DNA of 64,000 nucleotides from Paenibacillus sp. 1011MAR3C5 (GCF_003591485.1 NZ_QZCF01000004.1:248001-312000), one strand, 5' to 3'. Counted from the first letter of the stretch, positions 25,742 through 34,590 are shown. Notes: generated from the letters alone by a model not told the origin. A program made the numbers and translations.

Positions 25742-27736
25742 ATGCCGGATTGGTCCTATCAAACCATATTCCGACCGTTTTTGTCCCGGCTGCCGTCACG
25801 CGTCAGCCGGTCGTTCACACTGGGCGCGATGGGTGCGATTAGCCGCCTGCCGGGCGGTTCCTTCGTCATCCGCACGCTTGGACATATGGAGCTATCCCCG
25901 ATACTAGAGCGCCAAGCAGCAGGCTTGGCGCTTCTTTCGCCTATCGGGATATCCGGCGGCGTCGATCCCTCGGGTGCCGCCCATAAGGCGCTTGCTCAGT
26001 TCGGGCCGGGCTTCATAGAGCTGGGTCCTGTGACGGTTAGCGCAATACGGGGTGACGAGCCGATACGGAACGATCTTGTGAGCGAGACGATTTGTTATCC
26101 CGACTACTTCGAGAATGACGGGCTTGCTGCCTTTGCCGAGAGAGTGAGTCGGAGAGACCATAAGCTGCCTCAGTTCGTGCGGCTGGCGCCGATGCCTGAC
26201 GCCTCGCCCGATGAAGCGCTGATGCAGCTAGGCAGGATGATGGAAGCGCTAGCCGAGGCGGGAGCGGCCGGGTTTTATATGGATGTGGCTTCGGGGAATC
26301 AGTCATGGGATCAAGTGATGAACATCGGAGAGAGCCTGTCCAGGCTTCGGTGTGCCGTTACTGGCCTTCCATGGTTTCTGTATGTGCCTCTATCGCTGCC
26401 CGATGAACGGCTGCTGGAATTATTGGATTGCACGAAGGAAGCCCGCTGGCATGGCGCTGTCATTGGCGAGGCTTGGCTGGAGCATATCCTCATGGTTGAG
26501 GACAACCAGTCAGAGATTGGCCAACCAGCTGTCGAAGGAATGCAGAACGGCATGCCGATCAGGCAGGCTGTCGTGGGCAAGGCAGGGTTGGATGCATCGC
26601 TTGGCAAGGCGGCGATGCTTCGCGAGCGAATGGGAGAAGACTTCATCATTAAGGCGGGCGGAGGCGTCCATGAGCCGCTTGACGCGCTGCGGCTGCTTGA
26701 AGCGGGAGCTGATCTCATCATGCTGCATAGCGGGCTTATCCATTCCGGCCCCGGCTTGCCCAAGCGGATTAACGAGGCGATCATCTATGAGACGGTTCGC
26801 AAGGAGCCGCCGCCCGAGCCGATTCCCTTCTGGCGCAATTGGGGATGGATGTGCCTGCTTGGCATCGGCATGATCATAGGCGGACTATTGGCTTGGTGGA
26901 TCGGGGCGACGGATGTGCTGCTCTCCTACGATACCGGGTTCCTTGGAATGTCCACCCAAGAGATCCACCATGTGAACCATCATTTGCTTCACTTCATGTC
27001 GCATGACCGGATTACACTAGCCGGTACGATGATCTCGATTGGCATTTTGTATTATCAGCTTGCCAGATACGGCTTGCGATACGGACAGCACTGGGCGCGA
27101 ACGGCGATCGTATCGTCCTGTGCAGTCGGCTTCTCCAGCTTCTTTCTTTATCTGGGCTACGGTTACTTCGATCCGCTCCATGCGCTCGCGGCTGCCGTTC
27201 TCCTGCCCATGTTCATCTTTTCCCTCAGAGGCCATGCCGACAGGCCAAGCCGCAAACCAGTCAATCTGCGCAATGACCGGGCGTGGAGGCTGGCCATGTG
27301 GGGGCAGCTGTGTTTTGTTGCATTAGGTTTTGCGCTTGCGGCTGGCGGCCTTGCGATTGCCGGTGTTGGCGTAACGGATGTATTCGTGAAGGCGGATCTG
27401 GCCTTTCTCGGCACTACGCCAGACCAATTGAATGCCGTCAATCCGAAGCTGGTCTCCCTGATCGCTCATGACCGGGCAGGCTTCGGGGGAGCGCTGCTAT
27501 GCGATGCCATTGCGATTCTTATTATTGCCCTCTGGGGGATCGGCGAAGGCAAACGCTGGATATGGTGGACGCTATTGATTGGAGGAGCGCCGGGATTTTA
27601 TGCCGGACTATCCGTTCATTACGGCATTGGCTATATGGATTTTATGCATCTGCTTCCTGCATTCGTTGCGGTATTTTTGTACATAGCTGGCCTCATTCTA
27701 TTGTATCCATACATGATGCGGAGATCGCCTATATGA
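25742..27736 (+). CDS. PyrD-like barrel fused to a duplicated membrane domain
   Basis: 664 residues. Residues ~50-345 align by eye with class 2 dihydroorotate dehydrogenase: GFIELGPVT, KAGGGVHEPLDALRLLEAGADL and LHSGLIHSGPGL (the PyrD LYTALVYEGPGL FMN-phosphate region). The catalytic SPNT segment and the usual FMN lysines are not visible, so it may bind FMN but is unlikely to be a normal PyrD. Residues ~352-660 form two homologous membrane halves. Each starts FLG(M/T)(S/T), continues VN..L...(S/A)HDR (HDR at 421-423 and 576-578), and ends with a YGY/YGIGY-(F/M)D motif before the last helix. Its product is probably membrane-bound. The stop codon lies inside the des palindrome. Confidence 0.75.
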   Translation: MPDWSYQTIFRPFLSRLPSRVSRSFTLGAMGAISRLPGGSFVIRTLGHMELSPILERQAAGLALLSPIGISGGVDPSGAAHKALAQFGPGFIELGPVTVSAIRGDEPIRNDLVSETICYPDYFENDGLAAFAERVSRRDHKLPQFVRLAPMPDASPDEALMQLGRMMEALAEAGAAGFYMDVASGNQSWDQVMNIGESLSRLRCAVTGLPWFLYVPLSLPDERLLELLDCTKEARWHGAVIGEAWLEHILMVEDNQSEIGQPAVEGMQNGMPIRQAVVGKAGLDASLGKAAMLRERMGEDFIIKAGGGVHEPLDALRLLEAGADLIMLHSGLIHSGPGLPKRINEAIIYETVRKEPPPEPIPFWRNWGWMCLLGIGMIIGGLLAWWIGATDVLLSYDTGFLGMSTQEIHHVNHHLLHFMSHDRITLAGTMISIGILYYQLARYGLRYGQHWARTAIVSSCAVGFSSFFLYLGYGYFDPLHALAAAVLLPMFIFSLRGHADRPSRKPVNLRNDRAWRLAMWGQLCFVALGFALAAGGLAIAGVGVTDVFVKADLAFLGTTPDQLNAVNPKLVSLIAHDRAGFGGALLCDAIAILIIALWGIGEGKRWIWWTLLIGGAPGFYAGLSVHYGIGYMDFMHLLPAFVAVFLYIAGLILLYPYMMRRSPI

Positions 27737-27753
27737 CATTTGTCATATAGGCG
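27726..27753 (+). promoter_or_regulatory. 28-bp perfect palindrome upstream of des, candidate DesR operator
   Basis: CGCCTATATGACA, then TT, then its exact reverse complement TGTCATATAGGCG. The TGACA-TT-TGTCA core resembles a response-regulator binding dyad. A TACAAT -10-like box is at 27794-27799, placing the palindrome roughly 55-80 bases before the start point, where DesR acts in Bacillus. The left arm contains the stop codon of the preceding gene, and the structure could also fold as a hairpin in that transcript. Confidence 0.6.
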
Positions 27754-27865
27754 ACTTGACGTTTATGACTAGGAGCAGGTACGGTCTTTACTCTACAATG
27801 GAGTAAGCAAGAGCCGGAGAAGGGTAGTACCTCCCGCTCTATGGAAATTCGAGGAGGACGTCAGC

Positions 27866-28918
27866 ATGTCTGATCCCAAACAAATGCAATTGAAAAAAAG
27901 CGTAGCCCCTTACGAACGTTCCGAACTTAACGTAAGCATAAGGCAATTGTTCAATACGCTGCTCCCGCTCGTTGTCCTATGGTATGCCGCTTACTGGAGC
28001 TTGTCGATATCCTATTGGCTGACGCTGGCATTTGGCATAGCCACATCCTTTTTCGTTATTAGAGCTTTTATTATATTTCATGACTGCTGTCACGGCTCGT
28101 TCTTCAAGAGCAAGCGTGCTAACGATATTATGGGAATCATAACCGGAATACTGACGCTGGTCCCTTACCAGCAGTGGAAAAACTCACACGCCATTCACCA
28201 CGCGACAAGCAGCAATCTCGACAAGCGCGGTGTAGGTGACTTGTGGATCTTAACGGTAGAGGAGTATGCTGCATCATCTTGGAAGCAGAAGCTCGCTTAC
28301 CGGATTTACCGAAATCCGATCATTATGTTTGGTATCGGACCTATCTATGTATTCTTGTTTCAATACCGCTTTAACCGCAAGGGTGCCCGCCGCAAGGAAC
28401 GGATGAATACGTATCTGATGAACGTGCTCATCGTTGCCGTGTATGCGCTTATGTGCTGGGCGATTGGCTGGCAGGCATTCCTGCTGGTGCAAGGGCCTAT
28501 CTTCTATCTGTCTGGTGTGCTTGGCGTATGGCTGTTCTACGTGCAGCATCAGTTCGAGGATTCGTACTTCGAGCATGAGGAAGAATGGAGCTATGTGAAG
28601 GCGGCTGTAGATGGAAGCTCGTACTACAAGCTTCCGAAGCTGTTCCAATGGCTGACTGGCAATATCGGCTTCCATCATGTTCATCATCTAAGCCCGAAGG
28701 TACCTAACTACTATCTGGAGACCGCACATGATGCGGTGCCGCCGCTGCATAAGGCAACTACGATTACGATCCGCCAAAGCCTGGAGTCGCTCAATTTCAG
28801 ACTGTGGGATGAAGAGGGCAAGCGGTTCGTCAGCTTCCGTGCGGTTAAGGATCGTCTGCGTCGTCCGTCATCTGCCAGCCGCATAACGGCCTCGGGCAAT
28901 CCCCGCAAGGCAAGCTGA
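27866..28918 (+). CDS. des: Membrane acyl-lipid desaturase
   Basis: 350 residues. A membrane di-iron desaturase that introduces a cis double bond into phospholipid acyl chains on cooling. All three histidine boxes are visible: HDCCH (72-76), HAIHH (108-112) and HHVHH (270-274), set among hydrophobic helices. The gene order des-desK-desR matches the Bacillus subtilis cold-response locus, supporting a delta-5-type desaturase. The ribosome binding site GAGGAGGAC precedes the ATG. Expression is likely activated by phosphorylated DesR at the upstream palindrome. Confidence 0.93.
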   Translation: MSDPKQMQLKKSVAPYERSELNVSIRQLFNTLLPLVVLWYAAYWSLSISYWLTLAFGIATSFFVIRAFIIFHDCCHGSFFKSKRANDIMGIITGILTLVPYQQWKNSHAIHHATSSNLDKRGVGDLWILTVEEYAASSWKQKLAYRIYRNPIIMFGIGPIYVFLFQYRFNRKGARRKERMNTYLMNVLIVAVYALMCWAIGWQAFLLVQGPIFYLSGVLGVWLFYVQHQFEDSYFEHEEEWSYVKAAVDGSSYYKLPKLFQWLTGNIGFHHVHHLSPKVPNYYLETAHDAVPPLHKATTITIRQSLESLNFRLWDEEGKRFVSFRAVKDRLRRPSSASRITASGNPRKAS

Positions 28919-28984
28919 TGCGGAGTATGCTACAATAAACGCAAACACAGGCGGCATGAGTCGTAAGGCAGAGGATGGTTGCTG

Positions 28985-30124
28985 ATGAACAAGTGGTATC
29001 AAATTTTTCACCGCAATACAGGGCTGAGCCCGTACGTTTGGGTCGTCTTCTGCATCTTGCCGTTTTACTTTATATTCCGTTCGTCGTCAACGCCGGAGGT
29101 CATCTCCGGCATTGTCATGATCATTTTGTTCTTTGTATGCTACCGGCTGTCCTTTGTCTCCAAAGGATGGCTTGTCTATTTCTGGACGAGTGTGCAGATT
29201 CTCATATCGATTGCGATGACGCTACTGTTCAGCTATGTGTATTTCTCAATTTTTCTTGCTTTTTTTATCGGCAATATTCAAAACCGGGCAGGGTTCTTCA
29301 CCTTATACGCCATCCATTTGGCAAGTACCTTCATTACGGTGAACTACGGCTTTGCGACGCAGAACCAGCTATTCTTCACGCAGTTTCCCTTTATTCTAAT
29401 CAGTCTGATTGTCGTTATTCTGCTTCCGTTCAATACGTATAACCAGAAGAAGCAAGGGCAGCTGGAAGGCCAACTGGAAGACGCCAACAAGCGGATAGCG
29501 GAGCTTGTGAAGCAAGAGGAGCGCCAACGCATCGCGAGAGACCTGCATGACACGCTTGGTCAGAAGCTGTCCCTCATCGGACTGAAAAGCGATCTGGCGG
29601 GCAAGCTGATTCATAAAAATCCGCTTCGCGCCCAAGCCGAGATACGCGACGTGCAGCAAACCGCCCGCACTGCCCTCAAGGAAGTGCGTGAGATGGTCAC
29701 CCAGATGAGGGGGGCCAGACTGGACGAGGAGCTGCATCGCGTTACGCAAATATTAGGAGCCGCAGATATCGAGCTTCACGTCGTAGGAGACTATCGGCTG
29801 AACGATACGAACCTGTTGACCGAAAACGTGCTTTGCATGTCTCTGAAGGAAGCGGTCACGAATGTCGTAAAGCATAGCAAAGCCAAGCATTGCACGGTCA
29901 CCTTCACCTCAACCCCGACTGACTTCTCGATCACCGTATCGGATGACGGCGTAGGCATGTCCGTAAGGCCCGGGTATTATCGAGGCAACGGGCTTCGCGG
30001 GATGAAGGAGAGACTGGAGTTCGTGAACGGGAGTCTGAGCATCAGATCTGACAGAGGAACCGAGCTGAATATTACGGTGCCGCATGTCGTGAAGCGCCCC
30101 ACGAAGGAGGAGACTAGCGAATGA
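28985..30124 (+). CDS. desK: DesK-type thermosensor histidine kinase
   Basis: 379 residues. Four to five N-terminal membrane helices form the fluidity sensor. A linker coiled coil (KKQGQLEGQLEDANKRIAELV) leads to a HisKA_3 domain with ERQRIARDLHDTLGQ; the phospho-acceptor is His188, the same number as in B. subtilis DesK. The HATPase part has the N box SLKEAVTNVVKHS and DDGVGM. The frame begins with a TTG at 28979, but AGAGGA is spaced 9 bases from the ATG at 28985. The end overlaps desR by 4 bases (ATGA). Confidence 0.93.
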   Translation: MNKWYQIFHRNTGLSPYVWVVFCILPFYFIFRSSSTPEVISGIVMIILFFVCYRLSFVSKGWLVYFWTSVQILISIAMTLLFSYVYFSIFLAFFIGNIQNRAGFFTLYAIHLASTFITVNYGFATQNQLFFTQFPFILISLIVVILLPFNTYNQKKQGQLEGQLEDANKRIAELVKQEERQRIARDLHDTLGQKLSLIGLKSDLAGKLIHKNPLRAQAEIRDVQQTARTALKEVREMVTQMRGARLDEELHRVTQILGAADIELHVVGDYRLNDTNLLTENVLCMSLKEAVTNVVKHSKAKHCTVTFTSTPTDFSITVSDDGVGMSVRPGYYRGNGLRGMKERLEFVNGSLSIRSDRGTELNITVPHVVKRPTKEETSE

Positions 30125-30723
30125 TTACAATCGTCATAGCGGAGGATCAACGCATGCTGCTCGGCGCGCTGGCCTCGCTTCTGGATCTGGAAGACGACAT
30201 GAAGGTGGTAGGCCGGGCATCGAATGGCGAAGAAGCGATCGCTTTGGTCAAGCAGCATAAGCCGGATATCTGCATCATGGATATCGAGATGCCGCTTAAG
30301 AGCGGATTGGAAGCGGCGGAAGAGATGCGAGGCGCGTGCAAGGTTATCATTTTGACAACCTTCGCCCGGGCGGGTTATTTCGAGCGAGCGATCAAGGCCG
30401 GCGTCAGCGGCTATCTGCTCAAGGACAGTCCCAGCGAGGAGCTGGCCAGCTCCATTCGAAGCGTTATGTCCGGCCGGAAGGTATACGCCTCCGAGCTGAT
30501 GGACGAAGCTTATGGCGGCGGCTCCGATAATCCGCTTACGGAGCGGGAGAAGGAAGTGCTCGAGCTGGTGGCCGACGGCAAAAACACGAGGGAAATCGCA
30601 AATGAGCTTTTCCTGACGACAGGGACGGTACGCAATTACATCTCTGTCATTCTGGATAAGCTGGGCGTGAGCAATCGGATCGAAGCGATTACGAGATTCA
30701 AGGAGAAGGGCTGGTTCAAGTAA
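30121..30723 (+). CDS. desR: DesR-type NarL/LuxR response regulator
   Basis: 200 residues. The receiver domain has the acidic pair Glu8-Asp9, phospho-acceptor Asp54 (as in B. subtilis DesR) and a conserved Lys in LLKDSPS. The C-terminal LuxR helix-turn-helix is LTEREKEVLELVADGKNTREIA...TGTVRNYIS. It is translationally coupled to desK by the ATGA overlap. The predicted target is the des promoter 3 kb upstream. Confidence 0.94.
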   Translation: MITIVIAEDQRMLLGALASLLDLEDDMKVVGRASNGEEAIALVKQHKPDICIMDIEMPLKSGLEAAEEMRGACKVIILTTFARAGYFERAIKAGVSGYLLKDSPSEELASSIRSVMSGRKVYASELMDEAYGGGSDNPLTEREKEVLELVADGKNTREIANELFLTTGTVRNYISVILDKLGVSNRIEAITRFKEKGWFK

Positions 30724-30738
30724 CCGGCTCTTTTTTTT
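30708..30738 (+). terminator. Terminator overlapping the desR stop codon
   Basis: GGGCTGGTT pairs with AACCGGCTC (9 bp with two G-U pairs) around a CAAGT loop, followed by eight T. The hairpin contains the end of the coding sequence. Confidence 0.8.
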
Positions 30739-30768
30739 ATGCGGCGGGGGGGCACTTCTTAAGAAAGT

Positions 30769-30807
30769 TTAAGAAAATATTCACAACATATTTACAAGAT
30801 GTTTACA
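30769..30807 (+). promoter_or_regulatory. PhoP-box-like direct repeats
   Basis: Four hexamers at an exact 11-base period: TTAAGA (30769), TTCACA (30780), TTTACA (30791) and TTTACA (30802), each separated by five bases. This is the TT(A/T/C)ACA-N5 arrangement bound by PhoP in Bacillus. The last repeat coincides with the -35 region of the promoter for the lipoprotein gene at 31005. Confidence 0.6.
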
Positions 30808-30830
30808 ACTAAAACAGGAATTCCGATTAT
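30802..30830 (+). promoter_or_regulatory. Promoter for the first orphan solute-binding lipoprotein
   Basis: TTTACA at 30802-30807, 17 bases, then GATTAT at 30825-30830. The leader to the ATG is ~170 bases; I see no riboswitch fold in it. Confidence 0.5.
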
Positions 30831-31004
30831 AGTTAAGAGGAGACGGGGACCTGTAGGCTAGAAGGGCAAGGAAGATCGGTTTTTTATCAAAAAAAGTATG
30901 GAAAAACGATGTTACATGCAACTTTTCTGTTCGTAAAAACGTATAGTCTATGGTACATATTGGATTTCGAGGGAGTAGAAAAAAAGCGGGGAGAGGAAAA
31001 GGAA

Positions 31005-32501
31005 ATGAAAAATTGGTTCAAAAAAGCAGCTTCCGTCTTGCTAGTAACGACGCTTCTGGCAGGCTGCAGCTTTGGCGGCAAAGAGGAGAGCTCGAATACG
31101 CCGCAAGCGCTCAAGGTGATGTATTACGATGAGGGTAGCTTCTTCCAGGAGTACGGCATGCTGTTCAGCACGTTATATCCGGAAATTGAGATTTCTGTAG
31201 TAACGACACAGAGCATCTATCGCGGCAATTCGGGTGAGAATGGCGAAGAGGTCGACTACGAGAAGGCTAGACAGGAACTCATTGATAAGGAAAAACCAGA
31301 TATTCTAATGCTCGATATTGCAGAGTACGAGAAGATGTCACAGGACGGCAAGTTCACCGACCTGGAAGCTTTTATCACGAAGGATAAGTTCGACACAGCC
31401 GGCCTTGTGCCCGGCATGATCGACTATATGAAGGAACTGGGCGGCGGCCAGCTGTACGGTCTGCCTTCCGGCTTCAGCAGCCAAGTGCTGTTCTATAATA
31501 AAGGTTTGTTCGACAAATTCAATATTCCATATCCGACAGACAATATGACGTGGAACGAAGTCATTCAATTGGCTAGACAGTTCCCGACCGATGGAGAGAA
31601 AGAGGACCGCATCTATGGCCTGAAGGCCGGCTACAGCGGCAACCTGAGCGAGCTGGCGCAAACGATGGCTCAATCCGAAGGTCTAAATTATGTCAACCCG
31701 GCAACGAAGACAATGACGATTAATACGGCTGGTTGGAAAAATGCGGTACAAACAGCTTATGACGCTATTAAATCCGAAGCGCTATACTTTGAAGCGCAAG
31801 ATAATATGGGCTTCTCGGGCAGCTACAACGATTACTTGCTGCGCAATCCGTTCACAAGCAATCGCGTAGCGATGACAATCGATGGAAGTTATTATATCCG
31901 CGATTTGAAGGAAGCTGCTGAGTATTACAGCAAGGAAGAAGGCAAAATCGTGAAGGATTGGGATATCGTGACGATCCCGGTCAGCTCGCAAATGCCTGAT
32001 CATAGCACAAGCACATGGTATAACAACATCTTTGCGATTTCCAAGGATTCGCCAAATGCGGATGCAGCATGGAAGTTTATCTCGTACATCTCCAGTGAAG
32101 AGCATGCTCGCGTGAAGTCGAAGCTGACTTATAATAACGGCTTCTCCATCCACACGAAGTATATCAAGGATGATGAAGGACATAACTTTGCGGCGTTCTA
32201 CAAGTTGAAGCCTTCGAAGCCGACTATGGACTACAAAGAATTCGAGAAGCTTCCTAAGCAATTTAGCATGATGTACTACTCTTATATGGAAGAGGAATTC
32301 AAAGCGATCCAGGATGGCAACAAGTCCGTAGATGACGCGCTCGCTTCCTTGCAGACGAAGGGTGAAGAACTGCTTGCCCAGGAGTCGATGACGGATGAAG
32401 AAGTCAACAAGCTATGGGAAGAGCGCAACGCGGAACAAATGAAGCAAATGCAAGAAGCAGCCGGAGAGTCCGGTTCTGTAGATACTGTTATTGTAGAATA
32501 G
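31005..32501 (+). CDS. Orphan extracellular solute-binding lipoprotein, paralogue 1
   Basis: 498 residues. A lipoprotein signal peptide with lipobox LLAGC (Cys at ~22) is followed by a family 1 solute-binding fold (QVLFYNKGLFDKFNIPYPTDNMTW, DAAWKFISYISSEEHA). The C-terminus is helical and charged. The paralogue at 32673 shares long blocks such as YGMLFSTLYPEIE and NIPYPTD-MTW-EVIQLA. No permease genes are adjacent, so it may feed a distant transporter or act as a sensor partner for the YesM/YesN pair downstream. GAGGAAAAGG before the ATG at 31005 sets the start; an in-frame ATG at 30909 has none. A PhoP-box promoter is predicted. Confidence 0.85.
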   Translation: MKNWFKKAASVLLVTTLLAGCSFGGKEESSNTPQALKVMYYDEGSFFQEYGMLFSTLYPEIEISVVTTQSIYRGNSGENGEEVDYEKARQELIDKEKPDILMLDIAEYEKMSQDGKFTDLEAFITKDKFDTAGLVPGMIDYMKELGGGQLYGLPSGFSSQVLFYNKGLFDKFNIPYPTDNMTWNEVIQLARQFPTDGEKEDRIYGLKAGYSGNLSELAQTMAQSEGLNYVNPATKTMTINTAGWKNAVQTAYDAIKSEALYFEAQDNMGFSGSYNDYLLRNPFTSNRVAMTIDGSYYIRDLKEAAEYYSKEEGKIVKDWDIVTIPVSSQMPDHSTSTWYNNIFAISKDSPNADAAWKFISYISSEEHARVKSKLTYNNGFSIHTKYIKDDEGHNFAAFYKLKPSKPTMDYKEFEKLPKQFSMMYYSYMEEEFKAIQDGNKSVDDALASLQTKGEELLAQESMTDEEVNKLWEERNAEQMKQMQEAAGESGSVDTVIVE

Positions 32502-32519
32502 ACTGCTAACTAACTAACG

Positions 32520-32578
32520 AATGAGACGTTTCAATGGCAAAAAGTCATGAGGAATGTCTCATTTTTTTGAGATAAATA
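32520..32578 (+). terminator. Intrinsic terminator after paralogue 1
   Basis: AATGAGACGTTTC pairs with GGAATGTCTCATT (13 bp with G-U pairs), followed by seven T. The TGAGAC/GTCTCA stem is shared with the terminator at 34302, consistent with duplication of the gene plus its terminator. Confidence 0.85.
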
Positions 32579-32672
32579 TGGTAAAAAATATATCAACTAT
32601 TTGATATAAGTAAAATAATAATTGGTTAATTAGAGAATTTAGATAATTGGTTTGAAGAGAGGGGTTAATAAA

Positions 32673-34154
32673 GTGAAATATTGGTTTGGGAAGTTATCCT
32701 TATTGCTAGTTACTTGCGTTATGTTTGCCGGATGCAGCTTAGGAGGCAAGGAGCAGGAGACGAATGATCCCGTCACATTGAAGGTTGTATACTACTCCGA
32801 AGAAGAATTCTATCGGAACTACGGGATGCTGTTCAGCACGTTATATCCAGAGATCGAGTTCGAGGTAGTTTCACTGCAGCGGATATACAACGGCAACGAA
32901 GCGGATCCGGTTAAAGCCAAGCAAGAGCTTATTGAAAAAGAAAAGCCAGATTTGCTGTTGATCGATCTGTATGACCTGGAGACATTAACGGAGAAAGGCG
33001 AGCTTCTAAGCTTGGATACGTACATAGCCCAGGATAAGATCAATACGGATGAAATGGTGCCTGGCATTATCGATATGATGAAGGAGATGGGAGAAGGCCA
33101 GCTATATGGTATGCCGTCGTCATTTAGTGGGCGGGTGCTCTATTATAACAAAGGACTATTCGATGCTCATAACATTCCTTATCCGACTGATCAAATGACA
33201 TGGAGCGAGGTTATCCAGTTGGCAGAGCGTTTCCCTGCTGACGGAGAGCCAATGGATCGAATATACGGAATTAAGCTGGGTTACTCCGGTCAGTTAAATG
33301 AAATCTCGGATATGATTGAGGGCAGTGAAGGCTTGAAGTACGTCAATGAAGCCACGAGACAGATCACGGTCAACACTCCTGCCTGGCAAGAGGCCGTGGA
33401 GTTGGCGAAGAAGTTGACTAGTTCGGAAGCGTTCTATCATCAGGATCAGCAGCGCGAACCAATGTCTATGACCTACCAAAGTTACTTGAAGCAAAATCCG
33501 TTTTTGTCCAACCGTGTTGCCATGCTCATTGATCAAAGCCATTTGCTCCGGGAATTGGAGGAAGTGAGCAAGCTTGGGGGGGATAGCGATGATTTGATCA
33601 AGGATTGGAATATGGTTACCGTGCCGGTTGGCGAGCAAAATCGGGACAGTACGACTGGCGTTTTTTTATCGGAAATATTTGCGATTATGAAAGATTCCAC
33701 GAACGCGGAGGCGGCGTGGAAGCTGATTTCTTTTGTGGCTGATGAAGAGCATACTAGGTTGAAATCCAAGCTGGGCTATACCAGAGGGCTTCCGATTCAT
33801 ACCAAATATATCCGCGATGATGCGGGGCATCACTTCGAGGCCTTCTATAAGCTAAAACCATCGTTCAATAGAAAAGGAGCAGTGGAGAACAGGCTGCCCG
33901 ATTCCTTCCACAATGAGTTTTATTGGGCCAAGCAGGAAGAGTTCCAAGCTGTTCAGGATGGGAGCAAAAGCGTAGAGGAAGCATTGTCAGCACTACAAGC
34001 GAAAGGCGAGGCCCTTCTGGCCAAGACGGAGGCTTCCGCTGACGGAAGCAAGCCGACTGAACAAGCGACAGAGACGGATATGCCGGCTGAAGGGTCGACG
34101 CAACCGGATACACCTGCGGAGGGAACGGATTTGGCGACTGACGAGGGAGCTTAA
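32673..34154 (+). CDS. Orphan extracellular solute-binding lipoprotein, paralogue 2
   Basis: 493 residues from GTG at 32673 (AGAGGGG 9 bases upstream; a TTG at 32652 is also in frame). Lipobox MFAGC follows a short hydrophobic segment. The body is a close paralogue of the 31005 protein along its whole length, including RIYGIKLGYSG and HTKYIRDDAGHHFEAFYKLKPS. It differs by a low-complexity acidic tail rich in Thr, Pro, Glu and Asp (last ~40 residues). An 8-bp-arm palindrome TATATCAA/TTGATATA lies at 32589-32608 in its upstream region. No transporter partners are adjacent. Confidence 0.85.
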   Translation: MKYWFGKLSLLLVTCVMFAGCSLGGKEQETNDPVTLKVVYYSEEEFYRNYGMLFSTLYPEIEFEVVSLQRIYNGNEADPVKAKQELIEKEKPDLLLIDLYDLETLTEKGELLSLDTYIAQDKINTDEMVPGIIDMMKEMGEGQLYGMPSSFSGRVLYYNKGLFDAHNIPYPTDQMTWSEVIQLAERFPADGEPMDRIYGIKLGYSGQLNEISDMIEGSEGLKYVNEATRQITVNTPAWQEAVELAKKLTSSEAFYHQDQQREPMSMTYQSYLKQNPFLSNRVAMLIDQSHLLRELEEVSKLGGDSDDLIKDWNMVTVPVGEQNRDSTTGVFLSEIFAIMKDSTNAEAAWKLISFVADEEHTRLKSKLGYTRGLPIHTKYIRDDAGHHFEAFYKLKPSFNRKGAVENRLPDSFHNEFYWAKQEEFQAVQDGSKSVEEALSALQAKGEALLAKTEASADGSKPTEQATETDMPAEGSTQPDTPAEGTDLATDEGA

Positions 34155-34189
34155 AGAAAACCGATGCATTTCTTAATAGCAGCGTTATC

Positions 34190-34258
34190 CGCTACAATCC
34201 GTCCGTCTATTTCTCACTGCTGAATCTTCGTTGGACATGTACGTTTTATCAGCCGAAG
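34190..34258 (+). pseudogene. Vestige of a YesM-type sensor kinase gene
   Basis: In one frame it reads YNPSVYFSLLNLRW...FYQPK, matching residues ~116-138 (YNPSVYFSLLDLHG...SYQPK) of the intact kinase at 36374, DNA 36719-36787. The nucleotide identity is also plain (for example AATCCGTCCGTCTA in both). Only this ~70-base piece remains. Confidence 0.75.
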
Positions 34259-34300
34259 AGTCCGGTTCTGAACTAATGTAGAATAGAATAACTTGCAGGT
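34253..34300 (+). pseudogene. Vestige of a lipoprotein-gene 3' end
   Basis: CCGAAGAGTCCGGTTCTG matches 32461-32478 near the end of paralogue 1 with one mismatch, and TGTAGAATAGA is shared just after. It joins the kinase vestige directly and runs into a terminator of the same family. Confidence 0.6.
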
Positions 34301-34301
34301 G

Positions 34302-34349
34302 AGTGAGACATTTTGTGGCATATGCCATTTGAAATGTCTCACTTATTTA
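34302..34349 (+). terminator. Intrinsic terminator with perfect 12-bp stem
   Basis: AGTGAGACATTT/AAATGTCTCACT with an inner GGCATATGCC palindrome, followed by TATTT. It is related to the terminator at 32520. Confidence 0.8.
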
Positions 34350-34590
34350 GTTAACTGATGTACGCCCACCTTGCAGCTTGAACATTTCCGAGTATATTCC
34401 GTTTGATTGGAGTAATTCCTCATGAGGTCCTTCTTCTGCGATCATACCCTTTATCAATTACCAGAATCATAATCTGAAAGACTGCAGGAACATTTCTTTT
34501 CATGCTTTTAGGTTCTGCTAATGTACTATTATCGGCTCCGTTGGCGTCGATAATAGCACTGTCTCACCGTCGTGACTCATTGACATAAGA
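34347..34590 (-). pseudogene. Decayed ABC exporter ATP-binding protein
   Basis: The minus strand reads the classic C-terminus of an ABC exporter: KGMIAEEGPHEELLQSNG, then IYSEMFKLQ, and a TAA at 34347-34349. One frame over, just upstream, it reads ILVIDKG, and further up HDGETVLL and ANGADNSTL, a degraded Walker A (K changed to N). Most of the ATPase between these motifs is missing and at least two frameshifts are present. Confidence 0.7.

Noticed and set aside
27726..27753. Palindrome as intrinsic terminator of the PyrD-like gene
   Set aside because: No T-run follows the right arm on either strand, so an operator role is more likely than termination.
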